This document shows, one piece after another, positions 6,641 to 13,538 of a stretch of 18,949 nt of DNA. The first letter of the stretch is position 1, and each line of letters opens with the position of its first letter. The position numbers and the translations under genes were made by a program. The notes beneath the pieces are model-generated. The model had not been told where the DNA came from. It saw nothing but the letters and a program-made list of their open reading frames with translations, and ran no database searches. The stretch is from positions 1 through 18,949 of the forward strand of contig JAHLWV010000015.1 in the NCBI GenBank assembly GCA_019057735.1. Reading direction: 5' to 3'. Source of the DNA: Promethearchaeota archaeon (lineage in GTDB: Archaea; Asgardarchaeota; Lokiarchaeia; Sigynarchaeales; SOKP01).

Positions 6641-7393
6641 TTATTCTAAATTTGGTAAGTTAATCTCCGATTGATCCTCTCCTATTATAAAAGTATAATC
6701 GTAGAGTGTTTCTGTATGTTCTGAATTATGTTGGATAGAAACTGTACTAGCTTTCGGACCAAATCGTTTTAATATTGTGGAAATTTTGCCTAGCTGTCCT
6801 ATGTTTTTACCGGATATTATAATTGCTAGATTTCCCTCTTTAAATTTTAATACTTTTAGAATTTCTTGCTCTGGAATTGTTATTTTTAAAACATCCATTC
6901 GTTTATAGATGTCTTCTTTAGGATGCTTCGGATCTTTAACGCTGACAAAAATATTCCTCCCATCGTGCAAGTTTAATTGTATGTTTCCCCCTTTTAAGGT
7001 AGTCTTTTGCGTAATTCTGCATAATTTGAATGTGCTTTCTGCTTCAGGAATTTCGTGTAAAATTAATCCATGATGTGAGTCAGGTAAAACACGATAATGT
7101 GTATTTGTTTTTACGATACTTAGTACATCCATTAATCCAACTGGAAATGTTCTATCCTTAACAACCTTTCCATCGACTTTAAAATTCCCTAAACCTATTA
7201 ACTTTTTTGCTTCTCTGTGGTTATCAACAATCTCAAAAAGATCTCTCACGATATGTAGTAAAGGCAAGCAAAATCTACTCGGATGAGGCCCCGGTGAAGG
7301 GGTTATAAAGAATTTACCATGCTTTCTTTTTATCTGTAAAAATTTAGGTGTATTCAGTCTTTTTAGAGATCTTGAACCTCCATGCCTCGTCAT
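6641..7393 (-). CDS. rps4e: Small subunit ribosomal protein eS4
   Basis: This 250-residue archaeal/eukaryotic-specific small-subunit protein is unrelated to bacterial uS4. The N-terminus (TRHGGSRSLKRLNTPKF, then KFFITPSPGPHPSRFCLPL) is diagnostic. An S4-type RNA-binding domain follows (about 45-105, with NFKVDGKVVKDRTFPVGLMDVL), then a central beta domain and a KOW-like segment around GKNIGQLGKI (195-204). The start codon directly abuts the uL24 stop (no gap), with a strong GAGGAGGAT motif inside the end of uL24, so translational coupling is likely. Length is typical (about 235-260). Confidence 0.98.
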   Translation of the reverse strand: MTRHGGSRSLKRLNTPKFLQIKRKHGKFFITPSPGPHPSRFCLPLLHIVRDLFEIVDNHREAKKLIGLGNFKVDGKVVKDRTFPVGLMDVLSIVKTNTHYRVLPDSHHGLILHEIPEAESTFKLCRITQKTTLKGGNIQLNLHDGRNIFVSVKDPKHPKEDIYKRMDVLKITIPEQEILKVLKFKEGNLAIIISGKNIGQLGKISTILKRFGPKASTVSIQHNSEHTETLYDYTFIIGEDQSEINLPNLE

Positions 7394-7825
7394 TTAATCT
7401 TTATCCTCCTCTTTCTGTTTTTTTGGACCTGTTAGTCCCTCATCTCTGAATCCAAAGACCTCTTTTCTTTCAATCATACTCGCTCTCCATGGATCCATTT
7501 TTTTCTCTTTCTGGAATTTTGTTATAATCATTTTTGAAATGTGGATAGCTGGGTGAAATTGAGTCCCATCCGTTTTATCAAAAGTAGCTTCTTTTATTTT
7601 TGCTCGCTGATTTTTAGTGATTTCGATGACTTCTCCTTCAAAATCCTTGAATTCACCTCTTATTATTCTGACTCCATCTCCTACTCTTAGGGGGAGTGTT
7701 TTAATTCCGTACTCTTCTCGTAAGAAGTCAGCTATTCTTACAGTTAATAATTTTGACCTCTGATGGTTTTTATGTCTATACAATGACTTTCTTTGCTTTC
7801 GAGGTTGTTTCGATTTTACTTTCAT
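7394..7825 (-). CDS. rpl24: Large subunit ribosomal protein uL24
   Basis: A 143-residue assembly-initiating large subunit protein. It starts with a basic segment SKQPRKQRKSLYRHKNHQRSK as in archaeal/eukaryotic L26, followed by the KOW motif (about 48-75: VGDGVRIIRGEFKDFEGEV) and a strand ending in HPAIHISKMIITKF (about 91-104). The C-terminus is a charged tail (PKKQKEEDKD) longer than in many archaea. Shine-Dalgarno pairing before the ATG is weak. Gaps are 26 nt to uL14 and none to eS4. Confidence 0.97.
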   Translation of the reverse strand: MKVKSKQPRKQRKSLYRHKNHQRSKLLTVRIADFLREEYGIKTLPLRVGDGVRIIRGEFKDFEGEVIEITKNQRAKIKEATFDKTDGTQFHPAIHISKMIITKFQKEKKMDPWRASMIERKEVFGFRDEGLTGPKKQKEEDKD

Positions 7826-7851
7826 TTCTTTTAGCTCTTTATCCTTATTTT

Positions 7852-8277
7852 TTAAATGATTAACGATGAAATTGATGCTAATCGCGGAAATAATTCTGCT
7901 GCTTCTCTTGCAATAGGTCCACGAATTTCGGTTGCTTTGGGGTCGCCTTCCTTAGTTATTATTACTCCAGCATTATCCTCAAAACATAATCTCGTGCCAT
8001 CTACTCTCCTATAAATCATTTTTTGTCTTACGATAACAGCTTTTACGATATTTCCCCGCAAATCTGGTCGACCTTTTTTAACAGTTACGGTACAGACTGA
8101 TCCTACTGATGCTTTTGGCAATCTTCTTATTCGTGTTTTGGAACCATCGACATTAATAATTTGAGCGATTTTTGCTCCAGAATTATCGGTAATAAAAATT
8201 CTCGTACCGTTTTGGACACCATAACTGGTTCTAGGTTTTGATAAGGTTTTTCTTCCAAGTTTTCTTCTTGTTCCCAT
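7852..8277 (-). CDS. rpl14: Large subunit ribosomal protein uL14
   Basis: This 141-residue protein lies at the subunit interface near the factor-binding site. Visible signatures are GTRIFITDNSGAKIAQIINV (about 24-43), the RLPKASVGSVCTVTVKKGRPDLRGNIVKAVIVRQK stretch (52-86) that is the family signature, and FEDNAGVIITKEGDPKATEIRGPIARE (about 99-125). Archaeal and eukaryotic uL14 share the ~10-residue basic N-terminal addition seen here. Its ATG directly follows the uS17 stop codon with no gap, pointing to coupled translation. Confidence 0.98.
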   Translation of the reverse strand: MGTRRKLGRKTLSKPRTSYGVQNGTRIFITDNSGAKIAQIINVDGSKTRIRRLPKASVGSVCTVTVKKGRPDLRGNIVKAVIVRQKMIYRRVDGTRLCFEDNAGVIITKEGDPKATEIRGPIAREAAELFPRLASISSLII

Positions 8278-8631
8278 TTAATTCGCAGCTCCTGCTTTTA
8301 TTTTATCTAAGACGATAAACGCTTTAGTTTTTGATAGTTTTCTACTTTCTCCTACTCGGACTAGATCTCCAACGTTAATATCGTTCTTTAAACATTCTGG
8401 AAGATGACATGATAGGCGCGAATTTCGTCTCTCATAACGTTGATATTTCTTAACAAATTGAACATAATCCTGTCTGATTACAACTGTGTTTTTGGATTTT
8501 TTATTGACGACGACTCCTTGAGTAATTTTACCTCGAATTCGTGTGCTCCCATGAAAAGGACAGTCTTTATCATTACATTCACGATTTGATGGAGGATTAA
8601 CTCCGGGAATGCCAATATTTCTAACGCTCAT
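8278..8631 (-). CDS. rps17: Small subunit ribosomal protein uS17
   Basis: A 117-residue OB-fold protein that binds 16S rRNA. The N-terminus carries the archaeal motif with PPSNRECNDKDCPFHGSTRIRG (about 13-34), where C19 and C24 plus later C75 and C80 could form a metal site. The OB-fold strands VVVNKKSKNTVVIRQDYVQ and NDINVGDLVRVGESRKLSKTKAF follow. Length matches archaeal homologues (about 105-118). It is 4 nt after the Rpp29 gene and abuts uL14, the standard archaeal order. Confidence 0.97.
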   Translation of the reverse strand: MSVRNIGIPGVNPPSNRECNDKDCPFHGSTRIRGKITQGVVVNKKSKNTVVIRQDYVQFVKKYQRYERRNSRLSCHLPECLKNDINVGDLVRVGESRKLSKTKAFIVLDKIKAGAAN

Positions 8632-8635
8632 TTTT

Positions 8636-8926
8636 TTATCTCGACCACTTCTTTTTCTTTAAACTTCTCAATCTATTTTCTGGAATGCCAACAATTTTCG
8701 ATCCATTAACTTCTAACATTCCATCATCAAGTGTAAATCTAAAAATATAATCTTTCTTGATGTATTTTTTTATTTCATTATTTTTTTCTGATATTAACAT
8801 ATTTTGAGTATCATCAATTACAACGCCTACATCCATAAATTTAGAATGAGTTGGCTTCGACTTAAGTTTAGCTTGCGCTCTAAAACCTATCAAATCGTGG
8901 TAGATCAGATACTTTGGACTAATCAT
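8636..8926 (-). CDS. rnp1: RNase P protein component 1 (Rpp29/Pop4 homologue)
   Basis: A 96-residue protein subunit of archaeal RNase P, the ribonucleoprotein that removes tRNA 5' leaders; it pairs with Rpp21. The Sm-like barrel sequence is recognisable: LIYHDLIGFRAQAK (about 7-20), MDVGVVIDDTQNMLIS (31-46), DYIFRFTL and the closing VNGSKIVGIPENRLR (about 73-87). Location between uL29 and uS17 is the hallmark position of this gene in archaea. Its ATG overlaps the uL29 stop by one base (TAATG), so it is probably translated by re-initiation. No aIF1/SUI1 gene separates it from uL29, as occurs in some archaea. Confidence 0.95.
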   Translation of the reverse strand: MISPKYLIYHDLIGFRAQAKLKSKPTHSKFMDVGVVIDDTQNMLISEKNNEIKKYIKKDYIFRFTLDDGMLEVNGSKIVGIPENRLRSLKKKKWSR

Positions 8927-9135
8927 TATAATTTCAACAATTTCTCTTCATTTTTTACTGTAAGAATCCTTGCGATTTGTTTTCTCAGTAATTTCGCTTT
9001 CGCAGGATTATCTGCAATACCGCCACCAGTTTGTTGGCTGTATAACATCATTAATTCTTCTCTTAGGGTTATTAAACTTCTTTCTCTTTCTCTTTCATCC
9101 ATTTCCCGGACTTTATTTGCGGTTATTATATCCAT
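8926..9135 (-). CDS. rpl29: Large subunit ribosomal protein uL29
   Basis: A 69-residue two-helix protein at the polypeptide exit tunnel, where it helps dock signal recognition and nascent-chain factors. It shows the family pattern VREMDERERERSLITLREELMMLYSQQTGGG (about 9-39), followed by NPAKAKLLRKQIARILTVKNE, the conserved C-terminal helix. Length is normal. The stop TAA shares one base with the ATG of the Rpp29 gene. A GCGAT motif before the start is a weak Shine-Dalgarno. Confidence 0.97.
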   Translation of the reverse strand: MDIITANKVREMDERERERSLITLREELMMLYSQQTGGGIADNPAKAKLLRKQIARILTVKNEEKLLKL

Positions 9136-9170
9136 TTTTATCGCTATCCATATTTTTATTTCATATTTTT

Positions 9171-9968
9171 TTATTCGTCACTCTTTTCGTCAGTATCTGT
9201 ATCTACTTCTGGCTCCAGAGAAATTTCAGAAATTTCTTCCTCTTCAACTTCTTCGAACAGGTCTTTTTCTTCTTCGGTTGGTTCTCTTGTTTCTTCACTT
9301 ATCTCGAGATCTTTTTCCACTTTTGTTTTACGTAGCTCGGCTTCTAATTTTGCTTGAACTTTAGCTAATTCTTCGTGGTTTACTACGATTGTATCACCCA
9401 TTCTTACATCAGCGTGCATGATCTTCACAATTATCCCTAAAGTTCCGGACTTCATAACACACTGAGCTACTCCTTTATCTACTCCTTCTTGGGCAGGTTG
9501 ACCTGATTTTTTCATTGTACCAGCCCTAAACACCGTCGTCCGGGCCCTCTGTGAAGTAACCTTACCCGAAACGATGATTTCTGTACCTTTTGCTCCAGAA
9601 TCCATGATTTTGCGTAATATATAATAACCTGCTCTTCTGTAGTGCCTTCCCCGATCTAGTGAATACGCTAAACGTTCCGCCATAATCTGTGCATTCAAAT
9701 CCGGGTTCTCTACCTCTTCAACTTCGATCTGGGGCATTTCTAAGTCAAACCGCTCGTGTAGGATATCTGTAATCTCTTGAATACGCTTTCCACCCTTACC
9801 AATTACAAGACCGGGGCGAGAGGTCCGGAGAGTGATTCTGACGCCGAGGGGAGTTTTTTGAATATCAACACCTGCAAATCCTGCGCGAACAAGTTCAGAC
9901 CTAAGATATTCGTTTATTTGCATTAACTTGATTCCTTGTTCGATAAAGTGTTTCGCTAATGGACTCAT
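9171..9968 (-). CDS. rps3: Small subunit ribosomal protein uS3 with acidic tail
   Basis: A 265-residue protein at the mRNA entry channel. The type II KH domain occupies about residues 17-95, with the VIGKGGKRI loop at 55-63. The C-terminal domain includes YYILRKIMDSGAKGTEI and GVAQCVMKSGTLGIIVKIM (about 166-184). From about residue 219 to the end, the protein is a long, mostly Glu/Asp tail with no predicted fold; acidic uS3 tails occur in some archaea, but this one is long (about 45 residues). The start MSPLAKHFIEQGI resembles archaeal homologues. Gaps are 35 nt to uL29 and 47 nt from uL22. Confidence 0.98.
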   Translation of the reverse strand: MSPLAKHFIEQGIKLMQINEYLRSELVRAGFAGVDIQKTPLGVRITLRTSRPGLVIGKGGKRIQEITDILHERFDLEMPQIEVEEVENPDLNAQIMAERLAYSLDRGRHYRRAGYYILRKIMDSGAKGTEIIVSGKVTSQRARTTVFRAGTMKKSGQPAQEGVDKGVAQCVMKSGTLGIIVKIMHADVRMGDTIVVNHEELAKVQAKLEAELRKTKVEKDLEISEETREPTEEEKDLFEEVEEEEISEISLEPEVDTDTDEKSDE

Positions 9969-10015
9969 AATAACTACTTTTTTTGATAATTTTGATTAAA
10001 TTTATAATTTTAATT

Positions 10016-10495
10016 TTAACTTGGAAATTCGTACACTACAATTTCTACGTGACTTAAATGACCAAACTTAGGAGATGAGCGACCGTGAGCTCGTTGAATG
10101 TAGCGCTTTATTATTCTTCCTCTATGTGTTGCTGCGTGAATAATTCTACATTGTTCGGTATCCAACCCTTTAAATTCTGCGTTGGATTCAACGGAAGTAA
10201 GAATTTCATAGATTCTAGCGGCGGTTTTTTGGGGGTATCTACCAGCATACCAGCGGTATTGTTTCAAGTCTTTTCTGTGAGCTTGCTTCTTTTTATGTCT
10301 TCTAAATGGTACGGATTGTTTAAGTTGAATAACTTTCTCTAGATACCTTTTGGCTTGCTCAAGCTTCATACCTTTAATTATAGCACAAACTTCTCTTGCA
10401 GGTTTGGGTTTTATTCGCAAATCTCTACCCGAAGCTTTAGCCAACCTGTCTGCATCATATTTTTGCTCTACGAAAGAATAACCCCAGTTAGGCAT
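10016..10495 (-). CDS. rpl22: Large subunit ribosomal protein uL22
   Basis: uL22 lines the polypeptide exit tunnel. The protein starts MPNWGYSF as archaeal homologues do and contains DLRIKPKPAREVCAIIKGMKLEQAKRYLE (about 26-54), FRRHKKKQAHRKD, and the C-terminal beta hairpin with HRGRIIKRYIQRAHGRSSP (about 124-142). The frame is open upstream to GTG (10507) and ATG (10504). I choose ATG at 10495 because GTGAT lies seven nt upstream, where a Shine-Dalgarno belongs, giving 159 residues. It lies 26 nt after uS19. Confidence 0.96.
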   Translation of the reverse strand: MPNWGYSFVEQKYDADRLAKASGRDLRIKPKPAREVCAIIKGMKLEQAKRYLEKVIQLKQSVPFRRHKKKQAHRKDLKQYRWYAGRYPQKTAARIYEILTSVESNAEFKGLDTEQCRIIHAATHRGRIIKRYIQRAHGRSSPKFGHLSHVEIVVYEFPS

Positions 10496-10521
10496 TTTAT
10501 TCATCACTTATATTATTTTAA

Positions 10522-11055
10522 TTATTTTAATGGAACATACTTACTTGAACGTGTGGCTCCAATTCCCGGAGACCCATGCTGAACATGTCTTCTAGTTTGT
10601 GAGAATTCTCCTAGATAATGACCAATCATTTCAGGTTTTACTTCTACTATTTCGTAGGATTTCCCGTTATAGACACCAATTTGTAAACCAACCATTTCTG
10701 GGAAGATTAACATATCTCTAACATGCGTCCGGGTAAGAATATCCTTTCCTCTTTTCTTAGCTCTATACGCCCTTCTTAACCTTTCAAGAAGTTTCTTTTG
10801 TCTGGGAGGAAGTCCTCTTCTCAACGATCTTCGCGCTCTTGCGGGTAATAGTCGGACGAACTCGTCCATGTTCATTTTTTTAAGTTCCTCTAAGGTGTGA
10901 CCTCTATAATGAAATTTGAGGCGATCTCTTTCTTTTTTTAAGTCTATTTCTTTATCCTTCGTTTCTTCATCAGTTTCTTTTGAAAGTTTTTCAGTAGTTT
11001 CATCCGGTGTCATTTCTTTTTGTTCTTCATCGTCCCGTTCTTCATTTGGAGCCAT
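10522..11055 (-). CDS. rps19: Small subunit ribosomal protein uS19 with acidic N-terminal extension
   Basis: A 177-residue protein of the 30S head. From about residue 46 it follows the archaeal/eukaryotic (RPS15) pattern: [19 protein letters not shown], the [22 protein letters not shown] stretch, then [43 protein letters not shown] and the closing [15 protein letters not shown]. The first ~45 residues are an extra Glu/Asp/Lys/Thr-rich disordered-looking extension absent from most homologues. The start is secure: GGTGG lies 5 nt before ATG. It is the first gene of this operon; uL2, uL23, uL4 and uL3, which usually precede it, are not here. Confidence 0.98.
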   Translation of the reverse strand: MAPNEERDDEEQKEMTPDETTEKLSKETDEETKDKEIDLKKERDRLKFHYRGHTLEELKKMNMDEFVRLLPARARRSLRRGLPPRQKKLLERLRRAYRAKKRGKDILTRTHVRDMLIFPEMVGLQIGVYNGKSYEIVEVKPEMIGHYLGEFSQTRRHVQHGSPGIGATRSSKYVPLK

Positions 11056-11289
11056 AATTCCACCAATCTATTTGTTCCATTCAATATTTTATGTTTATTT
11101 TTTACGCTATTTGTAACACGTGTAAAGAAATTAGTTATCTATCAAATTTGAATTTTATTAAAACCAGAGAACCAAAAACCAAAAACTTAAAAGGTTGCTA
11201 AGTGACCTTCGAGAAAATTGTATTATCTCTAAATCTCAATTTTTATCGATGTAGTTAAGTGGAGAATTTCAAGTTTCGTTCACGATTGT
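11056..11289 (-). promoter_or_regulatory. Promoter/leader region of the ribosomal operon
   Basis: This 234-nt AT-rich interval separates the cupin gene end from uS19 and must hold the operon promoter. Read on minus, TATA-like candidates are CTTTTAAG (near 11185-11192) and TTTAATAAAA (near 11153-11162); neither can be chosen by eye. A perfect 8-bp palindrome ACACGTGT lies near 11117-11124, and AAGGT...ACCTT (about 11191-11208) could form a small hairpin. AAAATTG (11214-11220) and CAATTTT (11237-11243) pair and may help end transcription of the cupin gene. The GGTGG Shine-Dalgarno sits at the downstream end. No RNA gene was recognised. Confidence 0.5.
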
Positions 11290-11964
11290 TTAGGAATAAT
11301 TATTTGGATTATATACTCTAACTATATCTTCTTCATTAAAATTTCCACTCCATCGTTCTTCTACAATCACAAATTGTTCAGGATCGTTATTAGGATTCAG
11401 TATCGAATGATACATCAATTTATCGTTTATAAATTTCGTTTCCGCCTTGACAAAATAATACACTTTGTTCGCATTTATGATTATTGGCTTACCTTTTAGA
11501 ATTCGCCATATTTCGCTCCTGAACTTGTGTGTTTGAATTGATATACCTATCCCCGGTTTAATAAATATTAAATTATAGTCTGAGTAGGTGAATTTAATGC
11601 TATACCATTTATTTAGTACCTCAAGGAATCCATTTGGAACATTATACTTCTTCTTGAATAATATTGGGTTAATTCTTGCTTTTTCAGATAACTCAAATTT
11701 ATAAGGATCATAAATCGTTCTGTGATTAGAAACATCATTACTATAATTAACTTCTATTTCCTCATCATTTTTATTTATTAACATGTAACAATCGTTTGGT
11801 TTTACAATCAAATTAGCTTTTATTAAATTTTGAGAGTAAAAATTATTGCCATTTATTAGAAAAATGTTAACCAGATGATTGGAATCTAGGATTATCTTAA
11901 GCTCTTTCTGGTTGTTTTTTCTAAGATTTGTTCCTCTACCCTGGCCAATGATTTCTTCCTTCAC
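11290..11964 (-). CDS. Cupin protein, type II mannose-6-phosphate isomerase-like
   Basis: A 224-residue protein whose second half (about 118-215) matches the cupin module at the C-terminus of mannose-1-phosphate guanylyltransferase/type II mannose-6-phosphate isomerase: a KPG-x-xIS-x-QTHKFRSEIW strand pair (137-153), GKPII, a YHSILNP turn (185-191) and EERWSGNFNEEDIVRVY. Likely metal ligands are H146, E151 and H186 with Q144. The second His of the usual QxHxHRxE is Phe (F148), so the metal site is altered. The first half may be a degenerate second cupin. The start is GTG (an overlapping ATG is out of frame and stops at once). It follows the ribokinase by 18 nt, so a role with phosphorylated sugars is likely but the substrate is unknown. 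Confidence 0.65.
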   Translation of the reverse strand: MKEEIIGQGRGTNLRKNNQKELKIILDSNHLVNIFLINGNNFYSQNLIKANLIVKPNDCYMLINKNDEEIEVNYSNDVSNHRTIYDPYKFELSEKARINPILFKKKYNVPNGFLEVLNKWYSIKFTYSDYNLIFIKPGIGISIQTHKFRSEIWRILKGKPIIINANKVYYFVKAETKFINDKLMYHSILNPNNDPEQFVIVEERWSGNFNEEDIVRVYNPNNYS

Positions 11965-11982
11965 ATAACCAACCTTTAACTT

Positions 11983-12945
11983 TTATATTCTGCTATATTC
12001 TTTAAAACGCTCCTTAATTTCGTTTAAATACGGTAATGATGCTTGCGCTCCCTTTCGAGTGACTGATATGGATGCAGCAGCCGATGCGTATTTTACTGAT
12101 GTTATTAGATTTTCGCCTTGGTTTAACATACTTGCAAATACGCCATTAAAACAATCGCCAGCACCAACGGTATCAACTGCTTGAACTTTTAAGGCAGGAA
12201 TATCTGTAATTCTATCTTTTTTTGCATCATAGATTAAAGACCCCTTGCTCCCAAGTGTTGTTATGATTACATTCACACCGTATTCTGATATATCTCTGGA
12301 AGCCTGAATTATGCGTTCTTTTTTCTCATTTTTCAGATTTTTAAGGTTCAATAATGAATGTAAACGCAATAGTTCTCCCTCGTTAGGGATTAAGATATCT
12401 ACATTACTTAATATTGAATGACTAATAGGCTTTAAAGGCGCAGGATTAAGAATTTTTATACAGTTACCTTGAGCTGCCATTTTAAAAATTTCTTCAATTG
12501 TTGCTGATGGTATCTCCATCTGAACAACTAAAGATTTCGCATTTCTAATAATCTCATTGTTTGCTTTAACATCATCAGGTGTTAGATTGAAATTAGTTCC
12601 TGGTGCTACGCTAATCATATTTTCACCAGTTTTATCGATCATAATAAAAGCAACACCACTTGATTCGCTGGAATCCCTAATAATGGATTTAATATTAATT
12701 CCTTCAGATTTCAATTGTGAAATCATTTGGTCTCCAAATGCGTCTGTCCCAATTTTACCAATAAAAGTTGTTTTTGAACCGGACCTAGCAGAAGCAACTG
12801 CCTGATTCGCACCCTTTCCTCCTAAGAATTGCTTAAAAATGCCTCCAGTTACCGTTTCTCCTGGATTTGGAAATCTTTCTGAGTAAATATTCAAATCCAT
12901 GTTGCTTGAACCGACGATAAGAACATAGCGATCGAGATTTGACAT
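11983..12945 (-). CDS. rbsK: Ribokinase (PfkB-family sugar kinase)
   Basis: A 320-residue cytosolic kinase predicted to phosphorylate ribose (or a close sugar/nucleoside) at the 5-hydroxyl with ATP. Motifs in order are: the N-terminal VGSSNMDLNIY substrate strand, the GGKGANQAVASAR signature (42-54), NPAP (167-170), the PNEGE signature (187-191), TLGSKG (230-235), and the DTVGAGDCFNG anion hole with catalytic Asp264 (258-268). The C-terminal RKGAQASLP is typical of ribokinases proper rather than other PfkB kinases. Length is normal (about 300-320). It is the first gene of a unit with the cupin and faces a divergent membrane-protein gene across a palindrome-rich control region. A TATA-like TTATAAAT lies about 45 nt before ATG. 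Confidence 0.9.
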   Translation of the reverse strand: MSNLDRYVLIVGSSNMDLNIYSERFPNPGETVTGGIFKQFLGGKGANQAVASARSGSKTTFIGKIGTDAFGDQMISQLKSEGINIKSIIRDSSESSGVAFIMIDKTGENMISVAPGTNFNLTPDDVKANNEIIRNAKSLVVQMEIPSATIEEIFKMAAQGNCIKILNPAPLKPISHSILSNVDILIPNEGELLRLHSLLNLKNLKNEKKERIIQASRDISEYGVNVIITTLGSKGSLIYDAKKDRITDIPALKVQAVDTVGAGDCFNGVFASMLNQGENLITSVKYASAAASISVTRKGAQASLPYLNEIKERFKEYSRI

Positions 12946-13015
12946 GGTTTCGCTTGTATAAAAACGATATTTTAATTCATAATTTCATTTATAATATCAA
13001 ATTATGGATCATCAC

Positions 13016-13053
13016 AATTAAAACCAAATGATCGTTAACGAATGGTTTTAATT
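13016..13053. promoter_or_regulatory. Perfect 11-bp inverted repeat in a divergent promoter region
   Basis: AATTAAAACCA (13016-13026) and TGGTTTTAATT (13043-13053) are exact reverse complements around 16 nt that contain a second palindrome, TCGTTAACGA (13032-13041). It lies 70 nt before the ribokinase start and about 113 nt before the membrane-protein start. A nested operator for a dimeric regulator of one or both genes is the likeliest reading. Confidence 0.55.
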
Positions 13054-13077
13054 TAATATAATTTTAAAAACAATAAT

Positions 13078-13096
13078 AAGCAAGGTAACTTTGCTT
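13078..13096. repeat. Short inverted repeat upstream of the small membrane protein
   Basis: AAGCAA (13078-13083) and TTGCTT (13091-13096) flank GGTAACT, and ATAAGCAA recurs at about 13099-13106. Position is near the expected transcription start of the gene at 13167, downstream of a TATA-like TTTAATATAATTTT stretch (about 13050-13065). It may be an operator or a weak leader hairpin. Confidence 0.35.
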
Positions 13097-13166
13097 GAAT
13101 AAGCAAAATACCCTAGCTTGAAAATATTAAAAAAAAATACATCTGAAATTCATAAAGGTGTCTAAT

Positions 13167-13484
13167 ATGGCCAAAGATAAGATAATTGGAGCAATCGTTA
13201 TGATCCTTGGCATTTTAATCGCTATTGTCTACACAATGGGAAGCGTTGTTGATTTATGGTTTAATACCATAGGAAATAACCCTAATTGGGATGTAGTGTT
13301 TAATTTGTTTGGTATCGATTGGCTCGACTACAGATTATTTACTGTTCTACCGCTCTGGATTATGGTTCTTCTAATAGCGATTATTGCTATATGGATTGGA
13401 TATTCAATGCTCACAACTCCCGCGCCTATTCCTCTCGAAGAATTGGAAGAGGAATTAGCTGCTGAAGAAGAATCTGGAGAGTAG
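13167..13484 (+). CDS. Small two-helix membrane protein with acidic tail, unknown function
   Basis: A 105-residue protein of unrecognised family. Two hydrophobic helices are evident, about residues 6-28 (IIGAIVMILGILIAIVYTMG) and 56-80 (FTVLPLWIMVLLIAIIAIWIG), separated by a tryptophan/aspartate-rich loop (NPNWDVVFNLFGIDWLDY). The last ~20 residues are proline- and glutamate-rich (PIPLEELEEELAAEEE). I take ATG at 13167 as start because AAAGGTG ends six nt before it; the GTG at 13158 lies inside that motif. It is divergent from the ribokinase gene and convergent with the amidotransferase gene. Nothing points to a specific role. Confidence 0.75.
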   Translation: MAKDKIIGAIVMILGILIAIVYTMGSVVDLWFNTIGNNPNWDVVFNLFGIDWLDYRLFTVLPLWIMVLLIAIIAIWIGYSMLTTPAPIPLEELEEELAAEEESGE

Positions 13485-13502
13485 AAAGAGAATTATTAAC
13501 AA

Positions 13503-13521
13503 TTTTTATTTTTTTTATTTT
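13503..13521 (+). terminator. T-tract terminator after the small membrane protein
   Basis: About 18 nt after the stop codon the plus strand has T5, then T8, then T4 blocks separated by single A residues. This is a typical archaeal intrinsic terminator in a convergent gap. Confidence 0.55.
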
Positions 13522-13538
13522 GTTATAAGAATATGATT

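Noticed and set aside
8804..9364. Long plus-strand open frames opposite uL29/uS3 (8804-9364 and 8970-9335)
   Set aside because: They are antisense to well-conserved ribosomal genes, are low-complexity Leu/Phe/Ser runs created by the purine-rich sense codons, and have no Shine-Dalgarno.
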